This document shows, piece after piece, positions 1-13,308 of a stretch of DNA of 64,000 nt (position 1 is the stretch's first letter; the number at the start of each line of letters is the position of its first letter). The position numbers and the translations under genes were made by a program. The notes beneath the pieces were generated by a model, which was not told the DNA's origin, did no database searches, and worked only from the letters and a program-made list of their open reading frames with translations. Origin of the DNA: Tyto alba (Eukaryota > Chordata > Aves > Strigiformes > Tytonidae); contig NW_024881321.1 of the NCBI RefSeq assembly GCF_018691265.1, forward strand, positions 12,279,387 to 12,343,386, given 5' to 3'.

Positions 1-690
1 TTTTGATTTAGCAGACCTTGATGTGTGTTTAGCCAGATATTATATATTATTCTAGTGTTCCCTTATAATCTGGGAGGCAGGGACAAGATCTGCCTTTTAC
101 CAAACACTGGTTGTTGACATTGTAGAGATCTACCCAAGGAAATGTTTGTCTGTTTTTTTTTTTTTCTTTTAACCCACTGACTATAGAATTTAGTCAACTA
201 GCTTAGAAGTTAAATCTACATGCTAGATTTTTAAATGCAGTGGGATGAATTCCAGCAGAATATTACTGCAATTGCAGTCACATCACTTTTTGTCCCAGAT
301 CTGTTTACCAGTGTTGTCCTGTATCATTCTTCTTGTGAAGAGCTATTCACTTCAAAATTATTAACAAAAAAAAAAAAAAAAAAACAAACAAAAAAAAAAA
401 AAAAAAAACAAAAAAAAACTCAAAAAATACATCATAAGCAAAATATGCTCCATTTTACTTTGTTTAACATTAGGCTACATTGGTTCTGAACTTAATACAT
501 TTTATATGCTAAGGGATCAGTTCCCAAATCCCTGATCCACGTATGTACCCGTGTACTTTAGGCATGTACTTGAGCATACACAGACAACACTCTGTATGCC
601 TTCTCTCCCACACAATGAATCCTGAAGCTCCTGTCCCAAATGGAAAGTCAAATATCACAGGCTGTTAGACTGTTAGGGTGAGCCATGACC
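1..690. other. non-coding AT-rich DNA with an interrupted A tract
   Basis: No gene is supported. The only distinct structure is an A-rich tract at about 366-418, made of long A runs broken by single C bases. The lysine-rich open frame running across it is a product of that tract and has no family resemblance. Confidence 0.6.
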
Positions 691-764
691 TTGTACATAG
701 AGAACTAATTAATAGGTAGGTACAGGCCTTGAACATCTTCCACTGGCTTGTTGAAGTGGGTTAC

Positions 765-1300
765 CCTTGGCTAACAGCCAAATGCCCACCCAGCCACTTG
801 ACCTCTCCCCAGCCCCTTCAGCAGGACATGGTGGTTCAGAGATAGAAAAAACAGGAAAGGAAAAGCTCTTGGCTTGAGGTAAAGACAGGGACATCACATA
901 CCAATTACGGTAACTGGCAAATTAATTTATTGACAGTTAAAATAAAGGTTTAATTCTCATTCAGGTAGTGTGAAGCAAAAAGTCAAACATCAAAACAGCA
1001 GCTTTCCTTCCCCTTTCCCCAGTCTCAGCTTCACCCTTTCATTTCTGAACCCTCAGGGAAACAGCAGGGTTGTTTCTCACACATTTTACTCTCACTCTTC
1101 ACCCTTCTGTGTAGCATTTTACCACTTTTAAAATACCTTTAGCCCAAGACACCACCACTTTGTCTGAGGGGCAGAGCTGTGACCTGTGGTGGGTCGGTTG
1201 GAGCTGGCTGGAACTGGCTGCCCCACAGACCCCCAATGCCAATGCCTAAGCACCTGCACAAGATGCAATTGTTTTCTGTCTTCAAGTCTTGACCACTTCC
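765..1300 (-). mobile_element. decayed avian LTR, same family as 31.27-32.22 kb
   Basis: Several blocks match, in the same order, the LTR at 31.27-32.22 kb. They include a 'GCCCACC' start-side block, 'GAGGTAAAGACAGGGA', an 'AATTAATTTATTG' block followed by 'AAAATAAAGG', a 'GTTTCTCACACATTTTACTC' block, and a final GTGGTGGGTCGGTTGGAGCTGGCTGG segment. The internal CCAGCGTGGG array of the related copy is absent here. No target duplication was found and the ends are approximate. By analogy with related avian LTRs the transcription sense is the minus strand; this is an inference. Confidence 0.55.
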
Positions 1301-4300
1301 TCAACTGTCTGTTTATTTGTACAGTGGAAGAAATAGGAGATATCCCAGCACTAAAGTCAGACCTCATTTGTGGCAATATGTCTCAAATACTCAGAACAAT
1401 TGCTAATCACCTTGGGAAAAAAAGTTTAAAAATAACTGATTGTCTATCAGTTTTGGTTGAGTTAATTTTGTACTGTGAAATATAAGCAAGTGAAACAATG
1501 AAATACAGTAAGAATAAAATGCTGTAGAGCAGATACTTAAAGGAAAGATGTCAGCAGAAAAAAACTTGACAGAAAAGCTCTATTTTCCTCACCTTTCAAT
1601 AATATTTTTTCACTCCCTCTTTTTTCTCTTTATTCAGTGACAAAGATAACACTCCTGCCAAATCTAATCATTGCCTTTTGGATTGTAATTTCTGTCAGCA
1701 GACAACTCATTCAAAATAATCTACATATCTGATAATTTCTGTTTCAGGGAAAGGTAGTACATGATAATTTTACAGGACATTAGAACACTATTTTGAGGTC
1801 CTAAATCTCTGAATATATAAAAACAAATATTAATGCAACAAACAGTATGAGTCTTTATTATTTATACATTTTCATTAAGAGCTTTAATGTGAATTGAATT
1901 TATATTGAGGTCTCTTCAGAACTCCACAGAAATAATGGACTTGTCAGAAATACATAATGATAACATCATAAATACTGTTAGTCCTTAGTGTTTTACCCCA
2001 GGAACTGTGTTGCTGATCTGGTTATGTGTCACTGAAGCTGGAGGTTTAATCACTGCCTTCATTTAGGGTGTCATGAAGAAGCCCCTAAATGCATATGTAT
2101 TACTAGGCTGCAGAAGATCAAGGGCCTTCAACCGAAGCTACCCAAAATGAAAATATTTCTTTCTGATTGCCCTTTATGTTTATGAGTTAAAGGATATAAA
2201 CACATCATGGAAAGAGACAGACATAGCTTCCAAGACACACATACAGGTAGATACAGGCTGTTAAAATGACTATGAGAAAAATATTTGCTGAAAGATTGTC
2301 TGGGATAAGTGAAGTCTGAGCACATAAATCATCTACTGGTTTATTTCTATTGGATTAATGGAAACAAGATTTAATGTTTTTATATTGTTAACAAACAAGC
2401 AACTTCCCTTATTTTTAATTTTACTGTGAACTGTGATTCTGAACTACAGTCAGGTAAAAGAAAAAAGTGTGTGTGGGGAAATAAATCCTAAAAGAGAATG
2501 AACTATTAGAGGATTCTGAAGCCAGATTCTGTTTTATTTAAATTCATTATTACCTTATTTCCTAAGTTATCTCATGGATTTTTATGGCTAAATCATAAAT
2601 CATGGTGTTACTCAGTTTAAATGAAGATGATAAAACCTAGTTCATAGCCATTCTTATAAAAGCTCACCATATAAGCAAATCCTTCCCATTTTGCTTAGAT
2701 TAAATTTGATTGTAATACATTTTAACCTTTGCTAAACAAAAATTCACTCCCCCATCTTCAATAGGAATGTTTTTGTGAATTTTGTGATTTAACATGCATT
2801 CACTGGGCAGCATCTGGAACATGAGAAGCCCCTTAGCATGTCACTAGGTGCTATAATGCAATGTTATAAGATTTATGACCGGGGCAGTACTTAAAGGGGA
2901 CATAAAATGTGTTTTGTGTCTCAGGACTATTTCTGCACCAAATTTTTTTTTTATTATTATTATAGGATAACAAAATATTAATTAAAAATCTTGTCTCACG
3001 CTGAAATAAGATAGGAAATACGTTCAGTTTACTTGCCAGTGCATTTCCTGAAAAGGAGCAAAAATATCTATTTCTCTCTTGCCTCTTTAATTACCATGTT
3101 CAAGATTCAGTGAAATTCTTTGCATTGTTCACTACGTGTTTGTTTTTATTCCCAAGGGGAAATATATCTTTCAGAAATTATTAAGAAACGCTATTGCTTT
3201 CAGAAGTCCACATTATTTCTGATTTTGAAGCATATGCGTCACATTTTGATACATCTTGTCAGGTTTAATCAATCAAGTTGATGCATGTGAGACTTGATCC
3301 AATTTCACATGATCAGAAGTACTTCATTTGACATACCACCATGTGACATTTAAGGTCAGATTAAAAACAATAACAAACAAACAAAAACTTTACACTGTAT
3401 TAACAGATTTTATGAAAAAAGAGATAACTTCTTAAATCGAGGTAAGATATTTGTGTTCAGATTTGAAACACTTGCATTTTAACAGTGGCATTTTAGTGGC
3501 CAGATTAAATTTCCTGGTATTATTAATTTAAGCAATAGTGTAACTCAACACAGAGCTGAAACCCCAAGACTCTAAGGAAATTTCTTTTGGCTTGATAATT
3601 CATCTTTAATGACTGATAGACCAACCCAATATGTAGAATGATAAAATGTTTGCCCTTCTGTTTGTGAAGGTTGGGTAGAGAAAGTACTAGATTGTACAAT
3701 ATATGCTTTTATTATTACAAAAAACATTCTCTGTCCTTACATATATGTTTTTATGAAAAAGGTTTTGCATAAAAGACATACAATTGATTTATTCTTATTT
3801 ATACAAAAAAACCACTGACCATACAAAAAAATCCCAACTACTTATGGAACACAGATAAGAACAGGCATTTATGTATTCATTTACCCAGTTGATATCTGAT
3901 TTATGGCAAATAAACAATCAAAACAACAAAAAGATCCCATATGTTTAAAACAATCTTTCTTGGGTGGGTTATAGCAGATTTTGTTTCATATGTATATGAA
4001 TTCCTTTGAATTCATGTGAACAATTTCCCGTGAATGAACTTACAATCGATATCCTCCATCTGTAGCAAAATCTACAACTTCACTTTAATGTGTGACGTGC
4101 TAAACTAAAATTTTACCTTAGAAAGTTTCTGGAATACTCAGTGTCTCAAATTATTGTTGAAAAAACTTTATTGATGTGCTTTTATGAAGTTCTTTATCAG
4201 GTGAAACTATAGTGCTGGAACTTATTCTTTACTAATAAGAAACATGGACACTTGTTTTACTTGAACCACCCCTCACTGAGTTATCCTGTCTTTTGTGTAT

Positions 4301-7300
4301 TTAGATTGTAACAGAAATGTATCAATTAGGAAATAAAGAAGTTTTCAATCCGAAATGAGTCCAGGCCTAAAATAAATGTCCAGTGCCCTACTGTGTTGGA
4401 GCAGGCATTCATTGCAGCCTGTGAAAGATTCACACCAGCGAGATAGATATTTGTGAAAGAACATCACCCCTTGGGGAGCCCATGAGAAAACCCCTTAATT
4501 ACTGACCATAACCCCCCATCCCCCACTGTGCTGCTTGCAGAGGATGTAGATTAGAGGAGTCTGGAGTGAAGGAGTGAATCTGAGCCCAGGAAAGGTGGGA
4601 GAAAAGGTGTTGCTTTAACGTTTGTCTCTGTTTCTCACTATCAAAATTAATAATTAAATTTTATTTTAATTGGAAATAAGTAAAGTTAATTTTCTGTAAA
4701 TTCAGTCTACATTGCCCGTGATGGTAATTGATAAATTGTTTCCTTGACTTTATCTCAACCCATGGGCTTTCTCATCTCATTTTCTTCCCTGTCCCACGGA
4801 AGAGGGAAAGTGAGTGAGCAGCTAGGTGAATGTTTGGCTGTTTGATAAGGCTAACCCAACCACAGATAACCACATGTTTTTTTGTTAACATATGACATAG
4901 GAAACATAAGTTGGAATAAATGATATCACTTTCCTTTTCCAGTGGCAGAGGTTTTGTGCATAAGAAATGAAAAAGAAAGGAGGTGAAAGAATCATCTCTC
5001 GGTAGATGCACATTTGCAAAGACGACAATTAATCTGAGGAAGAAAAAGCTCAAAATTAAACACTTGTATAGTATTATCCTAGGCTGTAATGGGTATCCAT
5101 GTCTGGAAAGAGTTAAAAAAAAAAAACCTTGGAAGAGGGACACCTGCTACCTTTTGAATTAACAACATCAGTTTCACAACTCTCAATTTGTCCATGCTTC
5201 TCTGTATAGGCCCAGGGTCCATGGCATGAGGAATTTGATATTATATTGTTAGTATTATATTATATTGTATTGTATTAGATTATGTTCTATTTATTATATT
5301 ATATTTATTATATCATAATGCATATGTGGTACTTACATAATGTATATAAACATTAAAATATCTAATATATATTAAACATTCTAGATACGAAACAAATCTC
5401 ACATCACATAAACCCAATTTAATCAGTGGGAAACTCTTTTGGATGCTGAAGTATAGAACTGGTAGCATAATGCAACACTTTCTCCATTGAAAATTAATAA
5501 ATAAAAATAAAATCTTGCAGTAGTCATGTTGTCATCATCCCAGCAAATTACTAAGGATACTTTTATGACTCATTCCATCCTACTTGGGACTATATTACCA
5601 TTAGTCTACAGCTTGTAAAAGCAAAACAGTAATTAAATTATTTTCCATGAATATTCACAACTAAAATAGTAAAACATTTTGTTTCAAAATCTGTTGCTAA
5701 ATTTAAATATCGTATTATGTTTTTCCCCCAAATGCCATTTTCCAAAGTTGGGGTTTTTTTAATTGTTTTAGTTACATTATTCAATCCCAGAATAAAAATT
5801 AAAAGGTAAGTTATGCCATGTCCAGACTGCTCAAATTAGGTAGACTGATGTATGTCCTCCTCGGGATGCATGTGTCAGAAGGACATGTACATCCTTATAG
5901 ACTGAGAGAGAAACAGAGAGAGATTCTCATATTTACAGAATATAGGAAAATAGTGCTGTAATTTGTACTTTGGGAATAATTAAATCTGCTTCTGTTAAAG
6001 GCTTGTTGAGAATATGAGGTTTGATATTTATCTCCTGTTAGCTAAGGTCATTTCTGCAACCTGATGACAATGTTTTTGCCAATATATTCTGAAACAAATT
6101 GAGGTCAGTGTACATTTTCTCACAGCCTTGCTCTCAGATTTCTTCCATGAACTGCAGAAGGTTTCAATTTACTGAAGCACTGAAGTAGGTAAGATCCAAT
6201 CAAAGTAAAAGCAGAATCAATAAATGCTAACCTCGGAGGGCTAAATAGTAGTGACACCAGTCTGGGGAAAAAGCTGTTTGCAGATCCAAAATACTATTGT
6301 TCTGTACCCATAAGAAACTGAAAATGCAGCTATATGTTTTTATATTACTTGTTTATTGAGATGTTTTTAACATGTTTGACAAACAAAAAGATGGATTTTC
6401 TATCTAGGATAGGAATGCACCTATGTGTTTTGCCAAATACTCAGAAAATATAGGCAAACCATAGAATCCAGTTGGATGCCAATTCCAATTCTGCTCATCT
6501 CTGCAATATATTTTCCATTGTTTTATCTCCTAACATTTAATGATTGATGTAAACTAATCATATATTTTAAAACACTGTGATCAATAAAACATACATAAAA
6601 TATTCACAGAAACAGTTATGTATTGACTTGGCAATACAAGTTTGTTAAAAATTAACTTTACATTTAAAGAACTCAGTTATCTGCTATAATTTATTTGGGT
6701 TTTTTTTGGTAAACTAACTGCAATTGTGTATAAATATTTGAAAAATAACTAAATCTTTTATTTTTGTGCCAATTTATTATACAGAATATATAATTTAAGA
6801 GAAGTAAGTGTCATCTGTAGATATAGAATAGTGTGTGTGATTATATATACTGTCAAGCTTGCTTTTAAAAGAAACATGATTTTATGTTTTGGTTAAATAT
6901 CAATTAAGATGCATTATGTTCAGTGCAGCTCTGTTGTGTCAATATTCATACAAGTTATTTTCTCACTCCTTGGAAATTTTTATAAATTAATATTAACTGT
7001 AATTTGCCTTTTCAATCTCCATCAATTATAATTTTTTCTTGTTTTATGTTGTTTTTTTTTTTTTTTTTTTTATTAAAGGTAAAAACTAGTTTCATACTCT
7101 CACTATTCATTTTTAAACAATAGACAAAGTGTAATTTGACTGAATTATTCTCACTATAAAACAAAAAACAGGGGAATTTTTTTTTGGGGGGGAGGATATA
7201 TCTGTCCTATAAAATGATTTTTCATCATTCATGGTTTTATACATTTTTTTTTAAATAATGTCATAGTTCTGTATAAGGAAATTGTATGTCATGCTATGTT

Positions 7301-7685
7301 TATTCATTGCTATTTTTATTTAAAAGTGAAGTTTAATTACTTAAAACAACACAATGACAAAATATAAATAACCTAACACATTATCACAGAGGTCATAAAT
7401 GACCAGGATATCACTTCAATCACCGTAAATGATAAACTGTGTATTTGTTTTCTCCAAGATTATCCTGTTCCATTTAAATAACTAATCTGGTAAAAATGCT
7501 GACTGAAATTACTAAAGTTGTCCTGCCTAAAATGTCTTTTACTTTGCTTGCTTAGAAAAATCATGGAACAAAGTGGTTTCTGTCAGATACTATGTGAATA
7601 TGTAGTCCCATCCTGACTTTCTTTGGGGATGGTTTTGGGAGTGTGGATTAGAGGAACCAAGGCCAAAAGTCCTTTGCAAATCTAT
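1300..7685. other. unique AT-rich non-coding DNA
   Basis: No gene, RNA gene or recognisable mobile element was seen. The only structures are low-complexity: an AT-rich ATTATATT-type stretch at about 5240-5310 and a run of 20 T at 7052-7071. Open frames here are short and compositionally random. Confidence 0.5.
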
Positions 7686-7689
7686 CATC

Positions 7690-7830
7690 TGGCCATGCTG
7701 GATCAGACCAATGGATTATCACTGTTCTTGTAATTGGTCAGTAGTAGTTGTTCTCAGAAGAACATAAAATCAGGGTAAGCATATAGTGAGATTTCCTTAT
7801 GTTCTCTCATATCTGAAATTTATTGTTCCA
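7690..7830 (-). mobile_element. probable ancient CR1-type 3' end fragment
   Basis: The block beginning GGCCATGCTGGATCAGACCAA resembles the 'CATACTGGATCAGACCAA' signature of old sauropsid CR1-like 3' ends. It is followed by a diverged AGAAGAACATAAAA segment and a TATGTTCTCTCAT segment. The resemblance is from memory of the family and the copy is short, so orientation and subfamily are uncertain. Confidence 0.4.
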
Positions 7831-7834
7831 ATTA

Positions 7835-8970
7835 GGCTGGTTAAGAAATGTAAAATTTGGCACATGGAAATCTGTGTTTTGATATAGCATAATAAAAATA
7901 TGAACATCTCTGCTGAGAAAATGTCAATAAGCATGTGTATGAGTAAACACAAGTTAAAACTTAACATGAAATAAAGAAATATCTACCCTTCCCACCATGA
8001 GAACTAAAAAAAAATGATTTTGGGGAATAACTATTAGGGTATCATCACATCGATGGTAATGGAGTATTGGTCTGTGAAGATTTGCAACTGAGCTAAAGTA
8101 ACAACTCTACATTTTATATCATTTTCTTCTTGATATCTACCTAAAGCATGAAAGTAATGTTCATAAATGATTTATAAATGTATATATTATCCTAATATAA
8201 TTATGGAATATTTCCTAATAAATTTAGCATATTTTATATCTCGGTAAATTTTAAATATATTTCACCTTATTTATTAATGTTCATCATAAAACCACATAAG
8301 TAGAAGACTGGATTTTATTGTAAAAGTTCACTCAAACCTCCTTTACTGAAGAAGGATAAACCATAACTTGACTATAGATATAACCAGAGATAAATATATA
8401 CTCAGTTCTTTAAAAAAGGATTCCATAACCTTATTGTTAAAGTGTTTGCCCAGTTCACTGCCTTTATCATAACAAAATCTTTTCTTGATATTTAACATAA
8501 ACATTTACCAACAGAATGAGGACACCTGGTTATTATCCTTTTCACGGCAGTCTTTAGGCTGCTAAATAAAACAAAACCAGTGGTTTTGACCTTCCTCCTT
8601 ACCTATGCTTTTAAATTTTCTTGTCATTCTTCTTTGTTGTCTCCTATTTTGATTGTAACTTTTTTTCTAAATTGTTCCAGATGAGACTGAAATTTAGGAC
8701 AGAAAAATTATAATCCACATTTAAATCATATGGCTTCCTAAATTATATTTTCCTTTTCCATAGAAAGAATCAACTCTCCCCAAACATCAGTGCTTCATTT
8801 ATAGACCACTGTGGGCCCCCATCTTTTGAGCTGTAATGTTGCTTAAATGTTTATTCTACATTTTGTGTTAGTGAATTTTACGTGACTGAACTGTAACACC
8901 ATACTACTCTTAAGCACTGTTTTTCCTGCTGTTTTCAAAACATCTTTATTTTGTCAACTTGAAAATCCAA
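7835..8970. other. unique AT-rich non-coding DNA
   Basis: No gene, RNA gene or clear repeat was seen. Composition is evenly AT-rich with scattered short A and T runs. Confidence 0.45.
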
Positions 8971-8974
8971 TCCT

Positions 8975-9400
8975 ATAATATGTTTGCAGCCCCTCTAATT
9001 TGATTTAATCAGATTTGTTGATGTCATCAACAATTTTTAGAATATGCTCTGTATTCTACCAGCTAACTCAATAAAAGTATTGAACAAAACTGGGTCCAGA
9101 CCAGAAACCTTACATACTAACCAATCAAAAAATTTACATCTATTCATTCAGTGTCATTTTATATCAGTTATGCATCTATCTCTGAAGATTTAATCTAATA
9201 TTTTCCTGCTTTGATTTTAAGAATGTCATCTAAGACACTGCCAAAGCTTTTTTAAAAGCAATACGTAATTATTTCCATTGTTTCAACATTTTCTGCTAGG
9301 CTAGTTAACATATCAAATAATATTTGGTCATTATGTCCTAATTTGCTAATGAGACTCAAACTCTTTACAATTGTATACTGAAAATCAATTATTAATATAA
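8975..9400 (-). mobile_element. ancient CR1 LINE fragment (ORF2 region, antisense)
   Basis: On the minus strand this is a heavily diverged piece of CR1 ORF2. The plus strand keeps the order of CR1 antisense landmarks: 'ACCAGCTAACTCAATAAAAG', then 'TATTGAACAAAACTGGGTCC', then 'CAGTTATGCATC', 'AATGTCATCTAAGACACTG' and 'CTAGGCTAGTTAACAT'. These correspond to the reverse-transcriptase palm and downstream region. No open frame survives. The divergence is clearly higher than that of the copies at 56-60 kb, which implies an older family such as the crocodile/turtle-like CR1s (inference). Confidence 0.65.
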
Positions 9401-12320
9401 GGCACTTCAGGTAAAGAATTATGTAGTCACAGCAATAATTCTTGGTTCATACAATCTGCTTTTGTCTTCTCAGTGTCAGTTAAATATTGATAACTTCCAG
9501 CAGCAGAATGCAGACTTAATTTTGCAAGCACAGACCATACATGATAAAATTCTACTGTTGGTTTGGGTTTATTTTTTTTTTCTTTGTTGTTTAGGCTTTC
9601 TATAGTCCTATAGTAGGAATCCACGGAGACAAAGTTTTTGTTCTATGTATGTAAATTGTGTTGGCTAAATCAGACATGTTTAGCCAGTTCTGTATATGAA
9701 AATATGCTCTGGACTGAGAATAAGTGCATCGTTATCTTAATGAAAGGACTAAATAAAAATTCATGTTGCAGTATTTTTCTACCCTTCTCACACATTTTAC
9801 TACATGTACAGAGAGGAAAACATTTAAAAGTCAAAACATTGATTGTTTTCAACTATGAACAAGCAAACAAGTACTATATATCTGCTTTTTTCTCTCTCTC
9901 GCTCTTAAAAAAATCTTAACAAAATATTTAATAATAAATAAATAATACTTAATAATAATACTTAATAATACACATAAATAAATAAATATTTAATAATAAA
10001 TAGAATACTAAATAATCTTAACAAAAATAATCTTAAGCAAAAATGTTAAATTAATTGTTGCTATGAAGCATTTGTCAAAAATCAGACTGATTTGTGCTGA
10101 AAATCTGTTGGAGAACTAAAGCAACCTTGATCCTAAAATGAGAACTAGTAATATTCACTCATTATTATTATAACAATAATTTTCTCACCAATTACACAAT
10201 GGGCATGAAAGCAATGAAAGCTTTCTTTCCTAAAGCCATTTCAGCTGCTAATCAATTCAGTAGCATCCAATCATCATTCACTGCATTTGTTATTTAATTT
10301 GACATGTATAGTTTCAGTCTCCAAGGTTAGGAGGGTCAGTCACATTATTGGCTTATATAATATGACATTAAACATACGATAGAAATACTACTTCCCATTA
10401 CATAAGCATAAAGACTTATGGAAACTCAGGATCCTATTATTTAAATATAAGTCATATTTAGTAGAAAATACCATTTTAAAGAGTTGTTAAAATCAAAATC
10501 AGAGCATCTAATTCACCGCTACATTTGTATATATAAAAGATGTGATGTAATCCCAAATCAGAAATGGTATTTGCTGTTGTACACAAACATTGCTTCCTGC
10601 TTAAAGAGACAAAAAACTGTGGTGTACCCAGTATGCAAAAGGTCTTGATAAAATTTCAGTCTGAAAGAAAAAACTGTACATTTATCAGGTTTACAAACTG
10701 TATAGAGTATTAGGTTTGATTGGTTTTGTTGCCTTTTTTTTTTTTTTTTTTTTATAGAGATTTTCTCAACATTAGTTAGCTTGTTTAAATATAAAACTTT
10801 TAAGAATAAAATATGTTCAGATGTTGGAAACATAATCTGAAAATAAAGCAGACAATGTTCAGCCAAATTATACGCTTTCAAGGGGATGGGCAGGGAGGGA
10901 AGATTTTGCAAGCATATGTATATTTCTGCAGTCATAAAGTCATTAGTGTCTTCCATTCTCTTTGATGCAATTGTACTTTAGATTGTGCAGCAAGCATGGC
11001 ATGACAAGGGTACCTGAGGGTATAATCACTGTTATATACAAGGTTTCTGTTCAGTGAGGAAATCTGCATCAGACATGCAAAATTGGTAAATGAGAGAAAG
11101 CTTTGTGGAATGTAAACAATCAAACATAAAGCTAGTCAAAGTACATTGTTGGGAAGTTTGGGTATGTGTGCTCAAGACTCTACTTAGCACAGCTTACTTT
11201 TTATCACTGTGCAATTCATCAAGCATGAGTAATTCCAATTTATTAATTTTTTTTCTGTATAATAGAACCATAAATGCACAGTCATAAAAAAAAAGATGAT
11301 GATGCATTGTAGCTGAGATATCAGTTAAGGCTGTCTGCAGTTCTATTAAAACCCTTTTTTCAAAAGTTTATAATAAATATTCAACCTTGGGTTAAACCTT
11401 GAAGAATTGTCATCTTATTTCAATATAACTAAAATCAATCAGTTAATTTCTGCTTGATTAATGCCATATATTTGTTCTGTAGTATCTCAAATAGTGGCAA
11501 ATTAAGTGTCTATTACATCTGGATAAAGAAAGTTGTAAAGCATAAACTCAGTATTTGCAAGGGCTGTGGATGCATAGTACTTATGTCTTCTTGCTACAGA
11601 TCTACAATTGTGAGGTTAATCCTTGCTCTGGATTTTGATCAAAACTGCACCTCCTATATCTATCTATGGGTGAGAAAAGGCTTAGGGAAGAAAATGATCT
11701 AAATGTAATGCCAATACTATCACATTCTCTTGTGTCACTGGCTTCAGGTTCCACTGTGTGCTGAACTTAACAGGCCAGAGATTGTCTCCTTAACTCCTTC
11801 TGCTCCAAGACATGAATTTCTTATTAACTAAGAAGTCCAGACAGCACTGAAAATTCCATCTGACAATGTGTGACTTTTTTCAAGTAATTCTCTTGGTGAT
11901 TTAACTTTACTCCTGGCTGACAAACAATTTACTTTAGTTTATCTGTCAGGAACCTCTTTGCCTAATGAGATGAATAGCCCTCACCTCCCCAAGAGGAAAA
12001 ACACTTAGAAGTTTATTCTTCCTCTTATTATTCAAGATATATTCAAAGTCTGTCCAATTCATCATATTGCATTCCTTGAAATTAGCTGTTGAAAATCTGT
12101 TCTACAGGTAATTGTATTTTTTCTAGTTCACATAAGGAATTTACCCATTTACCATTATAGTGCCTCATTTTTAGAGCGTGAAGGTTAGAGCAAGCATATG
12201 TGACATAATACATTCCCAGTGTCTTGCTAATGGGGCCCAACAGGCATTTAGCTTCCACTGTTACAATAGTACACTGCTGAATTGTGTTCAATTTGTCTCA
12301 AACAAAAGATTTGTCTCTTT
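9400..12320. other. non-coding AT-rich DNA with small AT microsatellites
   Basis: No gene is supported. Low-complexity features are an AATA/TAAT-type array at about 9916-10035, in which a block containing AATATTTAATAATAAATA occurs twice, and a run of 20 T at 10734-10753. The open frames reaching 132 codons here contain poly-lysine from the T run and match no family I recognise. Confidence 0.5.
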
Positions 12321-12325
12321 TCTGT
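12321..12325. repeat. target-site duplication TCTGT (left)
   Basis: Five bases that recur exactly at 13514-13518. The two copies bracket the TG...CA ends of the LTR at 12326-13513. Confidence 0.85.
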
Positions 12326-12481
12326 TGTGGTTTAACCCCAGCCAGCAACTAAGCACCATGCAGCATCTCACTCTCTCCCCCCACCCAATGGGATAGGGGG
12401 GCAGAATGGGGAAAAAAAAAAAAAAAAAGTAAAATTCATGGGTTGAGATAAAGACAGTTTAATAGGACAGAAAAGGAAGGA

Positions 12482-12558
12482 GAAAAAAAAACAAAAACAA
12501 AAAAAAAAAAAAAAACACAAAAACAAACAAACAAACAAAAAAAAAACAAAAAAACAAC
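12482..12558. repeat. A-rich simple repeat inside LTR
   Basis: Long A runs interrupted by single C or G bases, including an AAAC-like section. It lies within the outer LTR just downstream, on the plus strand, of the TTTAATAG block. Confidence 0.85.
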
Positions 12559-12773
12559 AAACAAGGACAAAAATAATAATAAAATAATTAGAATATACAA
12601 AACAAGTGATGCACAATGCAATTACTCACAGCTCTCCGACAAATGCCCAGTCAGCTCCCAAGCAGTGATCCCCTCTCCTAGCCAATCCCCCAGTTTATAT
12701 TGTGTGCTTGATGTCATATGGTATGGAATATCCCTTTGGCCAGTTGGAGTCATTGGTTCTAGCTGTGTCCCCT

Positions 12774-13308
12774 TGCAGAGCAGCGGACAAACGACACGCT
12801 GAGACGGGTTCAGTGTGGGAGATAGAGCATCAATCAACGTGTCTCTTTATTGGTCCAGGGTACATATATTTATACAGACAACAATAATTATTATGCCTAC
12901 TAGTCACTAGCTGATTGGCTTAAGCTCTAAAGGTCGTATTCGCACGGTCCACCTACTTGCAGTTAGCTTACAGCACAAGCTTCTCATAACACTAAGTTTC
13001 TCATGCTACTATTTCTGATTCCTATTGACTTGTTTTCAATACACAACAGTACCATAACACAAAGTTTCTCAGACCACCGTTACCATAACACTAGGTTTCT
13101 CAGACCACTATTCCTAATTCCCCTTAACCTGTTTTCGACACACCACGGTACACAGGGCTGAAGCATCCTTGACATTCCTCCTGTATCAGCAGCTGCGAGC
13201 AGCTGCAGGCAAACCCTAGTGAGGCCCAGCATCAGCAGCTAGAGCAGGCTCTGATCATACAATTGCTCGGTAGGCTCAGGACCCTTGTCTCTGAGCCATT
13301 CTCCAACA
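12774..13308 (-). mobile_element. 535-bp solo LTR (class II-like), inverted copy 1
   Basis: A complete 535-bp LTR whose reverse complement runs TGTTGGAGAATGG to CTCTGCA. It sits inside the outer LTR at 12326-13513, which resumes immediately after it. The flanking hexamers are TCCCCT (12768-12773) and TTCCCT (13309-13314), a 6-bp duplication with one mismatch. The antisense polyadenylation signal TTTATT is at 12846-12851. Copy 2 at 16069-16603 is in the opposite orientation and has about ten mismatches to this one. The 6-bp duplication is the size typical of class II (alpha/beta-like) endogenous retroviruses; the class call is therefore an inference. No internal sequence is present. Confidence 0.9.
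12985..13151 (-). promoter_or_regulatory. U3 direct repeats in LTR copy 1 (enhancer-like)
   Basis: Three tandem units lie in the U3 part of the LTR. Unit 1 is 68 bp (12985-13052), unit 2 is a 31-bp partial unit (13053-13083), and unit 3 is 68 bp (13084-13151). Each starts CATAACAC and contains GTTTCTCA; units 1 and 3 both end with a GTTTTC...ACA...GTAC section. Duplicated U3 blocks are a usual arrangement for retroviral enhancers. Function here is inferred from position only. Confidence 0.6.

Noticed and set aside
235..489. 84-codon open frame with a lysine-rich middle
   Set aside because: The lysines are the translation of an interrupted A tract; the remainder has no recognisable domain.
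10558..10956. 132-codon open frame on the minus strand
   Set aside because: It contains a poly-lysine stretch from a T run, shows no domain and has composition like its surroundings.
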